Positions 20,801 to 28,227 of a DNA stretch of 64,000 nucleotides are shown here, piece by piece. Both the position numbers and the translations under genes were made by a program. The DNA is taken from assembly GCF_019429565.1 (NCBI RefSeq), contig NZ_JAHXSA010000001.1, positions 744,001-808,000 on the forward strand, read 5' to 3'. The notes below the pieces were generated by a model. It was given only the letters and a program-made list of their open reading frames with translations, was not told the origin of the DNA and ran no database searches. The DNA is from Schaalia sp. ORNL0103. GTDB lineage: Bacteria > Actinomycetota > Actinomycetes > Actinomycetales > Actinomycetaceae. The first letter of the stretch is position 1. Each line of letters begins with the position of its first letter.

Positions 20801-21025
20801 GATCCCTGGTGGAATCCTGCCGCCGAGGAGCAGGCGATTGATCGCGCGCACCGCATCGGTCAGACAAAGAAAGTCAATGTCTATCGAATGGTCGCGACTG
20901 ACACGATCGAAGCGAAGGTCGTGGAGCTTCAGGATCGCAAGCGTCAGCTCATTTCTTCGGTGATGAATGGGACCGGGACGGGTGCTCGCCTCAGCGAGGC
21001 GGACCTGCGCGGGCTCCTCGACTAA
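17894..21025 (+). CDS. SWIM zinc-finger SNF2-family DEAD/DEAH helicase
   Basis: A large ATPase of 1043 residues. A SWIM-type zinc finger (CACPLRSDCPH, residues 75-85) is near the N-terminus, then a long middle region with no motif I recognise, and a C-terminal SNF2 ATPase. Motif I is DDMGLGKT (about residue 607), motif II VVIDEAQAV, motif III SGTPIENS and motif VI IDRAHRIGQT. SNF2 proteins translocate on double-stranded DNA and remodel protein-DNA complexes. It lies 39 nt after imuB on the same strand, inside the region bounded by the two SOS boxes; TAGACT (17882-17887) 6 nt before the ATG suggests its own leaderless start. It converges on the dehydrogenase with a 4-bp overlap. Confidence 0.9.
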   Translation: MVSLSHTLASLSDDDMMALVGPAAWANGLRLARSGAVREFSWSEDGEQAEARVKEAGLTYRVRVAQGAVRPSLACACPLRSDCPHTVATLIVGRENARDKQRSVPEWSRVLEQMLGSDRDRLGEPLALVVDAHDPGVEPSLIPLRRSSSSGWTTKRASWLDLTATQWASVTDGLDPTHVSLMREGYRLSRESRSWHSRTEVTLSSLGEHAYAWLARLVRAGVELYASPEADEKVVLSHATWDADIDVRSGDDGLDVSVVARNGDEVITRPRIDRDASVLLLDGGRAIARIEGVGTLDGFPLDRGLHIPAADVAQFRGTWLPALLRRFSMASSDGSFDAQARPDVSLVGTVRRDGESVVVRWWAEYRQGESRSRTPVAHCADDEAVAEIVGRVELWGRGLDSTLWTAPPTTGRLSPWHVPAFLEAVVDSEGIDGLVWDVAEDVRAIDVRDDGFDVDVSVDPAERDWFDLNVRLRLGAVTISVRDALEAIAGGQEYVEVEGTWVRLDGERIRSLATLLEEARTLAGWDGEGLRLTPMQVGVVDLFTSASDHVSISDAWRTRIAPLRDGSADKGVPPVPSLSSVLRPYQRRGHAWLTARLSSGIGGILADDMGLGKTVQILSAVAALRAHAPAGDPSPVLVVAPTSVVGVWIDQARTFTPHLRVRAVTETAARRGTTIQEEVADADIVVTSYTLVRLEAEQWNQVRLGGVVIDEAQAVKNPRTATYRALRDLESPWKLAVSGTPIENSLGDLWSLLSLTCPGLLPPWETFQQQVRRPIENGTDPAMLGRLTAYVAPFVLRRTKEEVAPDLPDKIVDIVRVDLGKEHRHIYDQYLARERARILDLLRDVDANRMSVLTSITRLRQLALDPALVEDSYAHVGSAKIEYLADRLDEIVPLGHQALVFSQFTSFLERIRHMLERRGISVVQLDGSTRGRAEVIEKFRSGDAQVFLISLKAGGSGLTLTEADYVYVMDPWWNPAAEEQAIDRAHRIGQTKKVNVYRMVATDTIEAKVVELQDRKRQLISSVMNGTGTGARLSEADLRGLLD

Positions 21026-22086
21026 AGGGTGGCGAAGCCTTTCGGGCGCACGGCGACCTTCAAGCCGGCACGTGTGCGCACGGCGTCAAGGGCGTCGCTG
21101 ACGTCGGACAGCTCATACTCGTGTGTGATGAGTGGCGACAGGTTGATGCGTCCGCTTGAGAGCGCCTCGACGGCCGCCGCGTAGTCATCTAGGGTCGCGT
21201 TGGCGCTGCCGCTGAGGGTCAGCTCGCGGTAGTGCACGAGGTTGGGGTCGATCTGAGCCATCGCTCCCGCGGGGAAGCCGGCGAAGAAAGAAATGTGGCC
21301 GCCGATACGCGCGCACTGAGCGGCAACGGGGACGAGGCCTGGGGCTCCGACTGCGATGATGACGACATCTGCTCCAACACCGTCAGTCCACGTCAGGACC
21401 TCACGCACAAGATCCTCTCCTTGGGCGCTGGTCGTCAACTCGGCTCCGATCGCCCGCGCGGGTTCGAGGCGTGCCTGCCGTCCGCACGCCATGACGCGTG
21501 CGCCGGCGCAAACCGCGAGTGCGCAGTGGATGAGGCCGATCGGTCCCGTTCCCAGAACGAGGACACGGGAGTCGGATTCGATGGGCAGGCGTGTTGTTGC
21601 GCGCATGCAGCACGAGAGCGGCTCGGCGAGCGCGAGGTGAGGCGGGGCGATCTCGCGAGCGACGGGGGTGATGCACGCGAGTGCTTCTTCGGGGATGAGG
21701 ATGAAGTCCGCGAGGCCTCCATCCACCCCCGTTCCGAATAGGCGCATGTTCGCGCACACGTTAGAGCGCCCACTCGTGCAGGGGGCGCAGTGTCCGCAGG
21801 CAATCTCGGGCGCGAGTCCGACCTGCGTGCCCGGAGCGGGAACGTCGACTCCTGCGGTGAGGTCGCTTCCAACGCGCCATACGCGCGCGGCGATTTCGTG
21901 GCCGAGCACCACGCCCGGGGTGACGCCGTTCGTCTTTTGTCCCGTTGCGATGCGCAGGTCCGTGCCGCACAGAGTTGTTGCTTCGACGGAGAGGAGAACG
22001 TCACGCGGGCCGAGTGTTGGAATGGGGCGTTCGTCGAGTACCAGGGCGCCGGGGGAGCGAAGCGACGCTGCGAGCATGGATTCCAT
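21022..22086 (-). CDS. Zinc-dependent alcohol dehydrogenase family protein
   Basis: A 354-residue medium-chain dehydrogenase. Catalytic zinc ligands are in TLCGTDL and GHEIAA, the structural zinc site is CGHCAPCTSGRSNVC, and the NAD(P)-binding motif is GTGPIGLIH. The group includes threonine and sorbitol dehydrogenases; the substrate is not deducible. TATGCT on the minus strand (22093-22098) lies 6 nt before the ATG, suggesting a leaderless transcript. It is the only minus-strand gene in the mutasome region, with its promoter back-to-back with that of dnaE2 and its stop codon overlapping that of the SNF2 gene. Confidence 0.88.
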   Translation of the reverse strand: MESMLAASLRSPGALVLDERPIPTLGPRDVLLSVEATTLCGTDLRIATGQKTNGVTPGVVLGHEIAARVWRVGSDLTAGVDVPAPGTQVGLAPEIACGHCAPCTSGRSNVCANMRLFGTGVDGGLADFILIPEEALACITPVAREIAPPHLALAEPLSCCMRATTRLPIESDSRVLVLGTGPIGLIHCALAVCAGARVMACGRQARLEPARAIGAELTTSAQGEDLVREVLTWTDGVGADVVIIAVGAPGLVPVAAQCARIGGHISFFAGFPAGAMAQIDPNLVHYRELTLSGSANATLDDYAAAVEALSSGRINLSPLITHEYELSDVSDALDAVRTRAGLKVAVRPKGFATL

Positions 22087-22175
22087 GCTCCCAGCATAGG
22101 GCTTGTGCTCCTCGTGGGAGGGGCGCCTTTTACCTCATCTGTACGCGCCAACGCAGCTTCCCCCCAACAACAGGA

Positions 22176-22197
22176 TCGAACATATGTTCTATATAAT
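22176..22197 (+). promoter_or_regulatory. LexA (SOS) box abutting the dnaE2 -10 element
   Basis: TCGAACATATGTTCTA (22176-22191) is followed directly by TATAAT (22192-22197). The GTG start of dnaE2 is at 22204, 6 nt further on. LexA bound here would cover the core promoter. Confidence 0.88.
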
Positions 22198-22203
22198 GGC
22201 TGT

Positions 22204-25200
22204 GTGACCACGGAACGACGCTACGCAGAACTGCATGCGCACAGCGCCTTCACCTTCCTGGACGGGACAGATGAGCCTGCGCGCATGGTGGAGGAAGCTG
22301 CGCGCCTCGGGCTCGATGCCCTCGCAATTCTCGACGTCGACGGCATGTACTCAACGGTCCAGACGACTATGGCTGCCCGCACGGTCGGCCTGCCGATCGT
22401 GTACGGCGCTGAGCTCACGCTCGCGCCGGACGCTCTGAGGAGCATCATTCCGGGGTCATCTGCACCGGGGTGGGGACTCGCTCCCGGAGCGGAAGATCCG
22501 GGGATGCGCCTCCCCATTGTGGCGGCCAGCCCCACCGGCTATGCACATCTCGTGGGAGCGATGAGCGATCGAGCACTGTCCGAACCCGGGCAGCGCAATC
22601 CCCGCCACGACCTCGTCAATCTGAGCGAGGCCGGAGGGGAGCTCATCGTCCTTACTGGCGGTAAGCGGGGGCCGCTCATGCGCGCACTACGAGCCGGGGG
22701 CGCGGCACCCGCACGCCGAGTCCTGGACGGACTTGTAGACGCTTTTGGGCGCGACCAGGTCCTCGTCGAGTGGCAGGCCGCGCGTGGGGACGAGGACGAG
22801 GTCGGAGACGTGCTCGCGGAGCTTGCGCGTGCGAGCGGAACTCGCCTGGTGGCGACGAGCGGAGCGCGCATGTCCTCACCCTCGAAGCAGGCGCTCGGCG
22901 ACATTTTGACGGCGACCCGCTTGGGGTCTTCCTTGGACGAGGCGGAGGCTCACCTGAGCGCACACCGCTCCTTCCTGCGTTCACCCGCAGAGATGGCGCG
23001 ACTGCACGGGGCACACCCGCGGGCACTCGACAATGCGTGCGAGGTCGCATCCGCATGCGCTTTCGACCTGCGCCTCGTCGCCCCGCGCTTGCCGCGCACC
23101 CAGGTCCCCGACGGACACACCCCGGACAGCTGGCTCGCGCACTGCACCTACGAGGGCGCGAGCGTGCGCTACGGTTCACGCGCGCACCACCCCCGGGCAT
23201 GGGAGACGATCGAGCACGAACTGGGGGTCATCGAGCGCCTCGGCTTTGCGGGCTACTTTCTCATCGTCAAGGAGATCGTCGACTTTTGCGCCCGCAACGG
23301 GATCCTCTGCCAGGGCAGGGGGAGCGCCGCCAACTCGGCGGTGTGCTATTGCCTGGGAATCGCAGCGGTGGACGCAGTGCGCCACAACCTGCTGTTCGAG
23401 CGATTTTTATCTGATGCGCGCTCAGGGCCACCGGATATCGACGTCGATATCGAGGCGTGTCGCAGAGAAGAGGTCATCCAGTACGTCTACGACACGTTTG
23501 GGAGGGATCGCGCGGCCCAGGTCGCGAACGTCATTACCTACCGACCGCGCTCAGCGATCCGCGACGTCGCGCGCGCCCTCGGATACCCGGCCGGTACGGC
23601 GACGGCCTGGTCCCAGGGCAGGGGAGCGGTGCCACCCCTCGTTAGGGATGCGGCCCAGGCGCTCGCGCGTCTTCCCCGGCACATGGGCATCCACTCGGGC
23701 GGCATGGTGCTCACCGATCAGCCGGTATCGCGCATCTGCCCGGTTGGGTGGGCAGCAATGCCGGGACGTACGGTTCTCCAGTGGGATAAGGAGGACTGCG
23801 CGGATGCTGGCCTCGTGAAGTTCGACCTGCTATCGCTCGGCATGCTGACGGCGTTGCGCGTCGCCTTCGAGGAGCTCCAGGCGGGCGGTGCGCGTGCGGG
23901 GGCGGCCTTGAATCAGCTGCGCGGCTGGGCGCCTCGAGTCGTGCAAGGGCGCGAGGGCCAGCCCCTAGGCCTGCACACCCTTCCGGAGGAGGATCCAAGG
24001 GTCTATGACTTGCTGTGCGCGGCCGACACGGTGGGCGTCTTCCAGGTGGAGTCGCGCGCGCAGATGAATACGCTTCCTAGGCTCAAACCGCGCTGCTTCT
24101 ACGACATTGTCGTGGAGGTCGCTCTGATCCGACCGGGGCCGATCCAGGGGCGCTCAGTCAACCCCTATCTGCGACGCCGGTCGGGACGCGAGGAGGTCAC
24201 CTATCTGCACCCACTCCTTGAGCCCGCCCTGCGCCAGACGCTCGGCGTGCCCCTCTTTCAGGAGCAGCTCATGCGCATCGCGACGGATGCAGCGGGATTA
24301 TCGGGAGCGCGTGCCGATCAGCTGCGCCGCGCGATGGGCGCCAAGCGCAGCCCGGAGCGCATGGAAGCCCTCAAGGGGGACCTCATGGCGGGCATGGAGG
24401 AACGAGGGATCGATGCGCCCACGCGTGAGCGCATCTTTGAACAGCTCAAGGGCTTTGCGGACTTCGGGTTCCCGGAGTCTCATTCGTTTTCCTTCGCGCA
24501 CATCGTGTACGCATCCTCCTGGCTGAAGGTGCACGCCCCCGAGCACTTTTATGCCGCGATCCTGGCCTCCCAGCCGATGGGCTTCTATTCGCCCGCGACC
24601 CTCGTGCAGGACGCCCGCAGGCACGGGGTGCGCGTGGTGGGTCCATCGGTCAACGATTCACTCGTCGACGCGAGCGTGCAGCGTGTGGGCGAAAATGAGG
24701 CGGGGGAGTCCTACAACCCGGGGCGCCCGGAGGCTTTGCCCTCGCGCGGCACCGTTGCCCTCGATGTCGATCGCGAGCTTGCGGTGCGTATCGGGCTTTC
24801 TCAGGTACGAGGCCTGGGCGCGGCCGCCGAGCGCATCGTCGATGCCAGGCGTCAGGGAGCTTTTACGAGTCAGGCGGACCTCGCGCGGCGCGCCCACGTG
24901 AGCGCCTCCGCCATGGAAAAGCTCGCGATGGCCGGCGCTCTCGAATGCCTGGGGGTCGGGCGGCGCGAGGGGGCATGGGCTGCTGGGGCGCTCGCGCAGC
25001 CACAGGCTCGGGCCGGTCAATGGCAGCCGTTTCTTCCGGGTACGGAGGTGGGGTCCCGCGTACCCGAGTTGCCTTCGTTATCGGAGGTGGAGCGCATGTG
25101 CTCGGATGTCGCTTCGACGGGGCTGACCCCGGGGCGCCACCCTTTCAGCTACGTCCGTGGATCGCTGCCCACTAGCGTCCTCCGGGCTGGCGAGCTGAGC

Positions 25201-25488
25201 CAGTACCTGGCCGGACGCATCGTCGACATCGCCGGAGTCGTCACCCATCGACAGCGCCCGCACACGGGCGGGGGGATCACGTTCCTCTCCCTTGAAGACG
25301 AGACAGGTTTTGTCAACGTCTCGGTGTCGGTGGGTGCGTGGAAGAAGTTTCGACGCGTGTGCCTGGAGTCGAATGCGCTCCTCGTTCGCGGGACGCTCGA
25401 ATGGGGTGATGGCGCGATTAACGTGCAAGCCTTCCGGATCGCCCCCGTTGACCTGCCCATCGACGTACGTTCCCGGGACTTTCGCTAA
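22204..25488 (+). CDS. dnaE2: Error-prone DNA polymerase III alpha subunit
   Basis: A 1094-residue C-family polymerase used in damage-induced mutagenesis together with ImuA'/ImuB. The PHP domain starts YAELHAHSAFTFLDG (residues 7-21). The palm Asp pair is in PPDIDVDIE (about residues 409-417), the third catalytic Asp in VKFDLLSLGML (about 541), and a C-terminal OB fold holds the GIVDIAGVV-like stretch RIVDIAGVVTHRQRPHTGGG. The short PHP and missing C-terminal tau-binding region fit DnaE2 rather than DnaE1. The GTG at 22204 is chosen because the -10 box and the family N-terminus both point to it; the frame stays open about 400 nt upstream through the divergent gene. It overlaps the HAD gene by 4 bp at its end. 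Confidence 0.93.
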   Translation: MTTERRYAELHAHSAFTFLDGTDEPARMVEEAARLGLDALAILDVDGMYSTVQTTMAARTVGLPIVYGAELTLAPDALRSIIPGSSAPGWGLAPGAEDPGMRLPIVAASPTGYAHLVGAMSDRALSEPGQRNPRHDLVNLSEAGGELIVLTGGKRGPLMRALRAGGAAPARRVLDGLVDAFGRDQVLVEWQAARGDEDEVGDVLAELARASGTRLVATSGARMSSPSKQALGDILTATRLGSSLDEAEAHLSAHRSFLRSPAEMARLHGAHPRALDNACEVASACAFDLRLVAPRLPRTQVPDGHTPDSWLAHCTYEGASVRYGSRAHHPRAWETIEHELGVIERLGFAGYFLIVKEIVDFCARNGILCQGRGSAANSAVCYCLGIAAVDAVRHNLLFERFLSDARSGPPDIDVDIEACRREEVIQYVYDTFGRDRAAQVANVITYRPRSAIRDVARALGYPAGTATAWSQGRGAVPPLVRDAAQALARLPRHMGIHSGGMVLTDQPVSRICPVGWAAMPGRTVLQWDKEDCADAGLVKFDLLSLGMLTALRVAFEELQAGGARAGAALNQLRGWAPRVVQGREGQPLGLHTLPEEDPRVYDLLCAADTVGVFQVESRAQMNTLPRLKPRCFYDIVVEVALIRPGPIQGRSVNPYLRRRSGREEVTYLHPLLEPALRQTLGVPLFQEQLMRIATDAAGLSGARADQLRRAMGAKRSPERMEALKGDLMAGMEERGIDAPTRERIFEQLKGFADFGFPESHSFSFAHIVYASSWLKVHAPEHFYAAILASQPMGFYSPATLVQDARRHGVRVVGPSVNDSLVDASVQRVGENEAGESYNPGRPEALPSRGTVALDVDRELAVRIGLSQVRGLGAAAERIVDARRQGAFTSQADLARRAHVSASAMEKLAMAGALECLGVGRREGAWAAGALAQPQARAGQWQPFLPGTEVGSRVPELPSLSEVERMCSDVASTGLTPGRHPFSYVRGSLPTSVLRAGELSQYLAGRIVDIAGVVTHRQRPHTGGGITFLSLEDETGFVNVSVSVGAWKKFRRVCLESNALLVRGTLEWGDGAINVQAFRIAPVDLPIDVRSRDFR

Positions 25489-26198
25489 CCAGCGCTTCGC
25501 GCGTGCTTTGCCACGCCATCCAGGAGGTATGTGCGCAGGTCATCGACCGTGTCGCAGACGGCATCCGCGTCGTCAAGGCCGTCCTCAGTCGCGTAGCCCC
25601 ACCCAACGCCGATCACTGGAATGCCAGCCTCCTTGGCGCCGCGCACATCCCAGATCGAATCGCCGACGATGACGGGGTGGGAGATGTCGGCGCCGCGGGC
25701 CTCCAAGCGCGTCAAGGCCTCGTGAATGACGGTTGCTTTGCTCGATGCCGGATCGGGAGTAGCCCCGGCAATCACATCAAAAACGCTGGACAGGCCGAGA
25801 TGCTCCATCTGAGCGAGAGCCATCGGGGCCTGCTTCGACGTCGCGGTCGCCAACGGAACGCCCGCATCATGAAGTTCATGAAGCAGATCAATGACCCCGG
25901 GGAAAGGCTCGGGATCAAGAAAGTGAGCTTGATATCGCGAACGGTAACCACTCACGAGGTTGGCTAGGAGCCCACCCTCGTACCCCAGGTCACCGAAGGA
26001 GTACCACAGCGGCGGGCCAACATAGCTGCGAAGCCGCTGATCGTCAGGGATCGGCAAATCGGAGTCTGACAGTGCGCCACGAAATGCACTCATGACGGCA
26101 GGAGCGGAATCAACAATCGTTCCGTCGACGTCAAAAAGGACAACAGAAATGGATAAAGACACGTGGCTCTCCCGCGTTGTTGGTGCTTTCTTAGTCAC
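25485..26198 (-). CDS. HAD-superfamily phosphatase (phosphoglycolate-phosphatase-like)
   Basis: A hydrolase of 237 residues. Motif I is LFDVDGTIVDS, motif II lies in LATATSKQ, and motif IV is VIVGDSIWDVRGAKEAGI. The cap inserted after motif I is of the helical C1 type, as in phosphoglycolate phosphatase and beta-phosphoglucomutase. The substrate is unknown. The GTG at 26196-26198 gives the full N-terminus; translation could also begin at the GTG about 12 codons later, just before LSISVVLFDV. It is divergent from the MarR gene, and its 3' end overlaps dnaE2. Confidence 0.85.
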   Translation of the reverse strand: MTKKAPTTRESHVSLSISVVLFDVDGTIVDSAPAVMSAFRGALSDSDLPIPDDQRLRSYVGPPLWYSFGDLGYEGGLLANLVSGYRSRYQAHFLDPEPFPGVIDLLHELHDAGVPLATATSKQAPMALAQMEHLGLSSVFDVIAGATPDPASSKATVIHEALTRLEARGADISHPVIVGDSIWDVRGAKEAGIPVIGVGWGYATEDGLDDADAVCDTVDDLRTYLLDGVAKHARSAG

Positions 26199-26250
26199 TA
26201 TGCCCTATTATCCCGAGAGAAGCATCCGACACGACCACGAGGAGGGAGAC

Positions 26251-26739
26251 ATGGAATCACGAGCACGACTGACGCCGATCGTTCAGGCAAATAGTGCGCG
26301 CGCTGCCGCATGGCGAGTCTTCTTCGAGGCGTCCGGGCGCCTGCAGGGCATTCTCGAGACGCGCCTCAAGCGCACCTACGGGGTTTCCATGCCCGACTAC
26401 AACATCCTTTTGGCCCTCTGGGAGGCGCCGGGACATCGCCTGCGTATGGGCGAGCTGGCCGACCGCGTTGTTTATTCTCCGTCGCGCGTCACCTACCTCG
26501 TCTCGAATCTGTCGCGCGACGGGTGGGTCGAGCGCGTCCCCTCCGCGGTCGATCGTCGCGGCTACGACGCGTGCCTGACCACCCAGGGAATTGAAACTGT
26601 GCTTGCCGCCACAGAGCTGCATCAGCAGACGGTCAGCGAGTACCTCCTGGACGGCATGACGGACGCCGATATCGACTCAATTGCCAAGGTTTTCGCCACT
26701 CTTGACTCGCGCCTGCGCGACGGCGAAAAGGACTCCTAG
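26251..26739 (+). CDS. MarR-family transcriptional regulator
   Basis: A 162-residue winged-helix protein. Helices typical of MarR are present (ILETRLKRTYGVSMPDYNIL, then MGELADRVVYSPSRVTYLVS as the recognition region and DGWVERVPSAVDRRGYDACLT as the wing). The ATG at 26251 follows GAGGAGGGAGAC. It is divergent from the HAD gene; the 52-bp intergenic region is AT-rich with TATTAT at its centre and could hold an autoregulatory site. Its ligand and regulon are not deducible. Confidence 0.88.
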   Translation: MESRARLTPIVQANSARAAAWRVFFEASGRLQGILETRLKRTYGVSMPDYNILLALWEAPGHRLRMGELADRVVYSPSRVTYLVSNLSRDGWVERVPSAVDRRGYDACLTTQGIETVLAATELHQQTVSEYLLDGMTDADIDSIAKVFATLDSRLRDGEKDS

Positions 26740-26817
26740 TTTCGATTGGCGCATGTCGCCCACATCGTGTTAAGCTTCTACTCGCTTGCGGATCGCAACG
26801 GTTCGCATCGCTCACCT

Positions 26818-26904
26818 GCGCGGGTGGCGGAATAGGCAGACGCGCTAGCTTGAGGTGCTAGTCCTCATTTTACGAGGGTGGGGGTTCAAGTCCCCCTCCG
26901 CGCA
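26818..26904 (+). tRNA. tRNA-Leu (anticodon GAG)
   Basis: An 87-nt class II tRNA. The acceptor stem GCGCGGG pairs with TCCGCGC, with discriminator A at 26904; CCA is not encoded. The anticodon stem-loop is CTAGC-TTGAGGT-GCTAG with anticodon GAG, the variable arm is long (CCTCATTTTACGAGG), and the T arm is GGGGG-TTCAAGT-CCCCC. Confidence 0.95.
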
Positions 26905-26911
26905 CGAAATG

Positions 26912-26939
26912 CCCCGGGGCCGAAAGGCTCCGGGGTTTT
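26912..26939 (+). terminator. Rho-independent terminator of tRNA-Leu
   Basis: CCCCGGGGCC pairs with GGCTCCGGGG around a GAAA tetraloop, followed by TTTT. It begins 7 nt after the tRNA. Confidence 0.9.
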
Positions 26940-26963
26940 CCATATCAATCGTGAGGAGGCACC

Positions 26964-27647
26964 GTGCGTATCGACATGTGGCTCGACACCTGCGACCCAT
27001 GGAGCTATCTCGGGCTGCGACACCTGCGCGCAGCCCTCGAGGAATTCGAGCATCGTGACAAGGTCGAGGTCTACCTGCACGCTTTCCTTCTTGACCCAGA
27101 ACTTGACGCCCCCGTCGACAAACCCCGCGTCGTGGCTCTCGTGGAATCCGGCGCTGCGACGCTCGAAGAAGTGCACGAATCCGACGAGCGCATGCAGGCA
27201 CTCGGCGCGCGCGAGGGGATTCGCTTCGACTTCGATAACCTCATCATCGCTCCGACATCGCGCGCACACCGCGTCATCGCGGCCGCGCACGATGCGGATA
27301 TTGATGCCGATACGGTGGTAGGTCCATCCTCGCTGCAGCTGAAGGTTGCCGAGGCCATCATGCGTGCACACTTCGAGATGGGGCTGGACATCTCCCACCC
27401 CGAGGTTCTCATCGGGTGTGCCCAGGACATTGGAATGCCACCGGAGCTTGCTGCTCTCGCCGTGGGCGACGAGGAATGGGCGTCCCGCGTGTATTCGGAC
27501 TTCCAGATGGCGATGCACATGGGTGTCACCGCCGTCCCAACGTACGTCTTTGACGCGCAGTTCCTCGTCGACGGACATCAAACGATCACCGCATTTATGA
27601 ACATCCTGGCCACGGCTTGGGAACAGTCTCGAAAGGATCACGCATGA
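26964..27647 (+). CDS. DsbA/FrnE-family thioredoxin-fold protein without the CxxC site
   Basis: A 227-residue cytoplasmic protein with the DsbA-like fold of FrnE and 2-hydroxychromene-2-carboxylate isomerase relatives. The N-terminus reads DTCDPWSYLGLRHL where FrnE-type proteins have a CPWC active site. Here the two catalytic positions are Asp11 and Ser14, with a single Cys10 just before. The cis-Pro loop (GVTAVPTYVF) and the helical insertion are kept. The GTG start has GAGGAGG upstream. It overlaps the next gene (ATGA, 27644-27647), so the two are coupled. It is more likely an isomerase or glutathione-type enzyme, or a binding protein, than a disulfide oxidoreductase. Confidence 0.8.
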   Translation: MRIDMWLDTCDPWSYLGLRHLRAALEEFEHRDKVEVYLHAFLLDPELDAPVDKPRVVALVESGAATLEEVHESDERMQALGAREGIRFDFDNLIIAPTSRAHRVIAAAHDADIDADTVVGPSSLQLKVAEAIMRAHFEMGLDISHPEVLIGCAQDIGMPPELAALAVGDEEWASRVYSDFQMAMHMGVTAVPTYVFDAQFLVDGHQTITAFMNILATAWEQSRKDHA

Positions 27648-28156
27648 GCGAGAACAACACCCCCACCTCGAACACTCAGGGCGCTCCCAGCCCGATGGAA
27701 CTCGTCCAGGAGTTCCATCGCACATACTCGATGCCGATTCGTTCTTTCGACGATCCGACGCTGTCCTACGAACGCCTCGGCATGCGCATGAGCCTGATCG
27801 CAGAAGAATTCGCAGAACTCGTTGGAGCGGTCTACGGCAAGCGCGCCCGCGCGATTATTGAGACGGCTACCGCCGAGGCGGTAGCGGCAGACGATGGCGA
27901 GCGCGATGTTATTGAGGCTGCGGACGCCCTCGCCGACCTGATCTACGTCATCTACGGTATGGCGATCGAGTCCGGAATGGATCTCGATTCTGTGCTCGCC
28001 GAGGTCCAGGCTTCGAACCTCTCCAAGCTCATGCCGGACGGCTCCGTCAAACTACGCGAGGATGGAAAGGTCCTCAAGGGCCCCAACTTCTTCCCGCCAA
28101 ATGTTGCGCGCGGCCTTGGCCTGGAGACCGGGAAGAGCGCCAACGGCGCGGACTAA
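27644..28156 (+). CDS. MazG-like nucleotide pyrophosphohydrolase family protein
   Basis: A 170-residue all-alpha protein. Acidic helices typical of the MazG/PRA-PH fold are visible: LIAEEFAELVGAVYG and DVIEAADALADLIYVIYG, which supply the EExxE and ExxD metal ligands. Such enzymes hydrolyse NTPs or phosphoribosyl-ATP to monophosphates. The C-terminal SKLMPDGSVKLREDGKVLKG segment recurs in phage- and bacterium-encoded MazG-like proteins. The ATG at 27644 overlaps the stop of the preceding gene; starting at an upstream GTG is possible but less likely. Confidence 0.8.
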   Translation: MSENNTPTSNTQGAPSPMELVQEFHRTYSMPIRSFDDPTLSYERLGMRMSLIAEEFAELVGAVYGKRARAIIETATAEAVAADDGERDVIEAADALADLIYVIYGMAIESGMDLDSVLAEVQASNLSKLMPDGSVKLREDGKVLKGPNFFPPNVARGLGLETGKSANGAD

Positions 28157-28227
28157 GGTCCCTAGCACGCGCATTCGTGCCCGCCAGGTGACACAATAGA
28201 CGCGGTCCACTCATAAGGAGGAAAGAC

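Noticed and set aside
21790-22203. In-frame extension of dnaE2 far upstream of 22204
   Set aside because: It runs through the SOS box and antisense to the dehydrogenase gene; the family N-terminus begins at 22204.
26199-26250. Possible MarR operator between the HAD and MarR genes
   Set aside because: The AT-rich stretch holds no convincing inverted repeat; only a -10-like TATTAT is clear.
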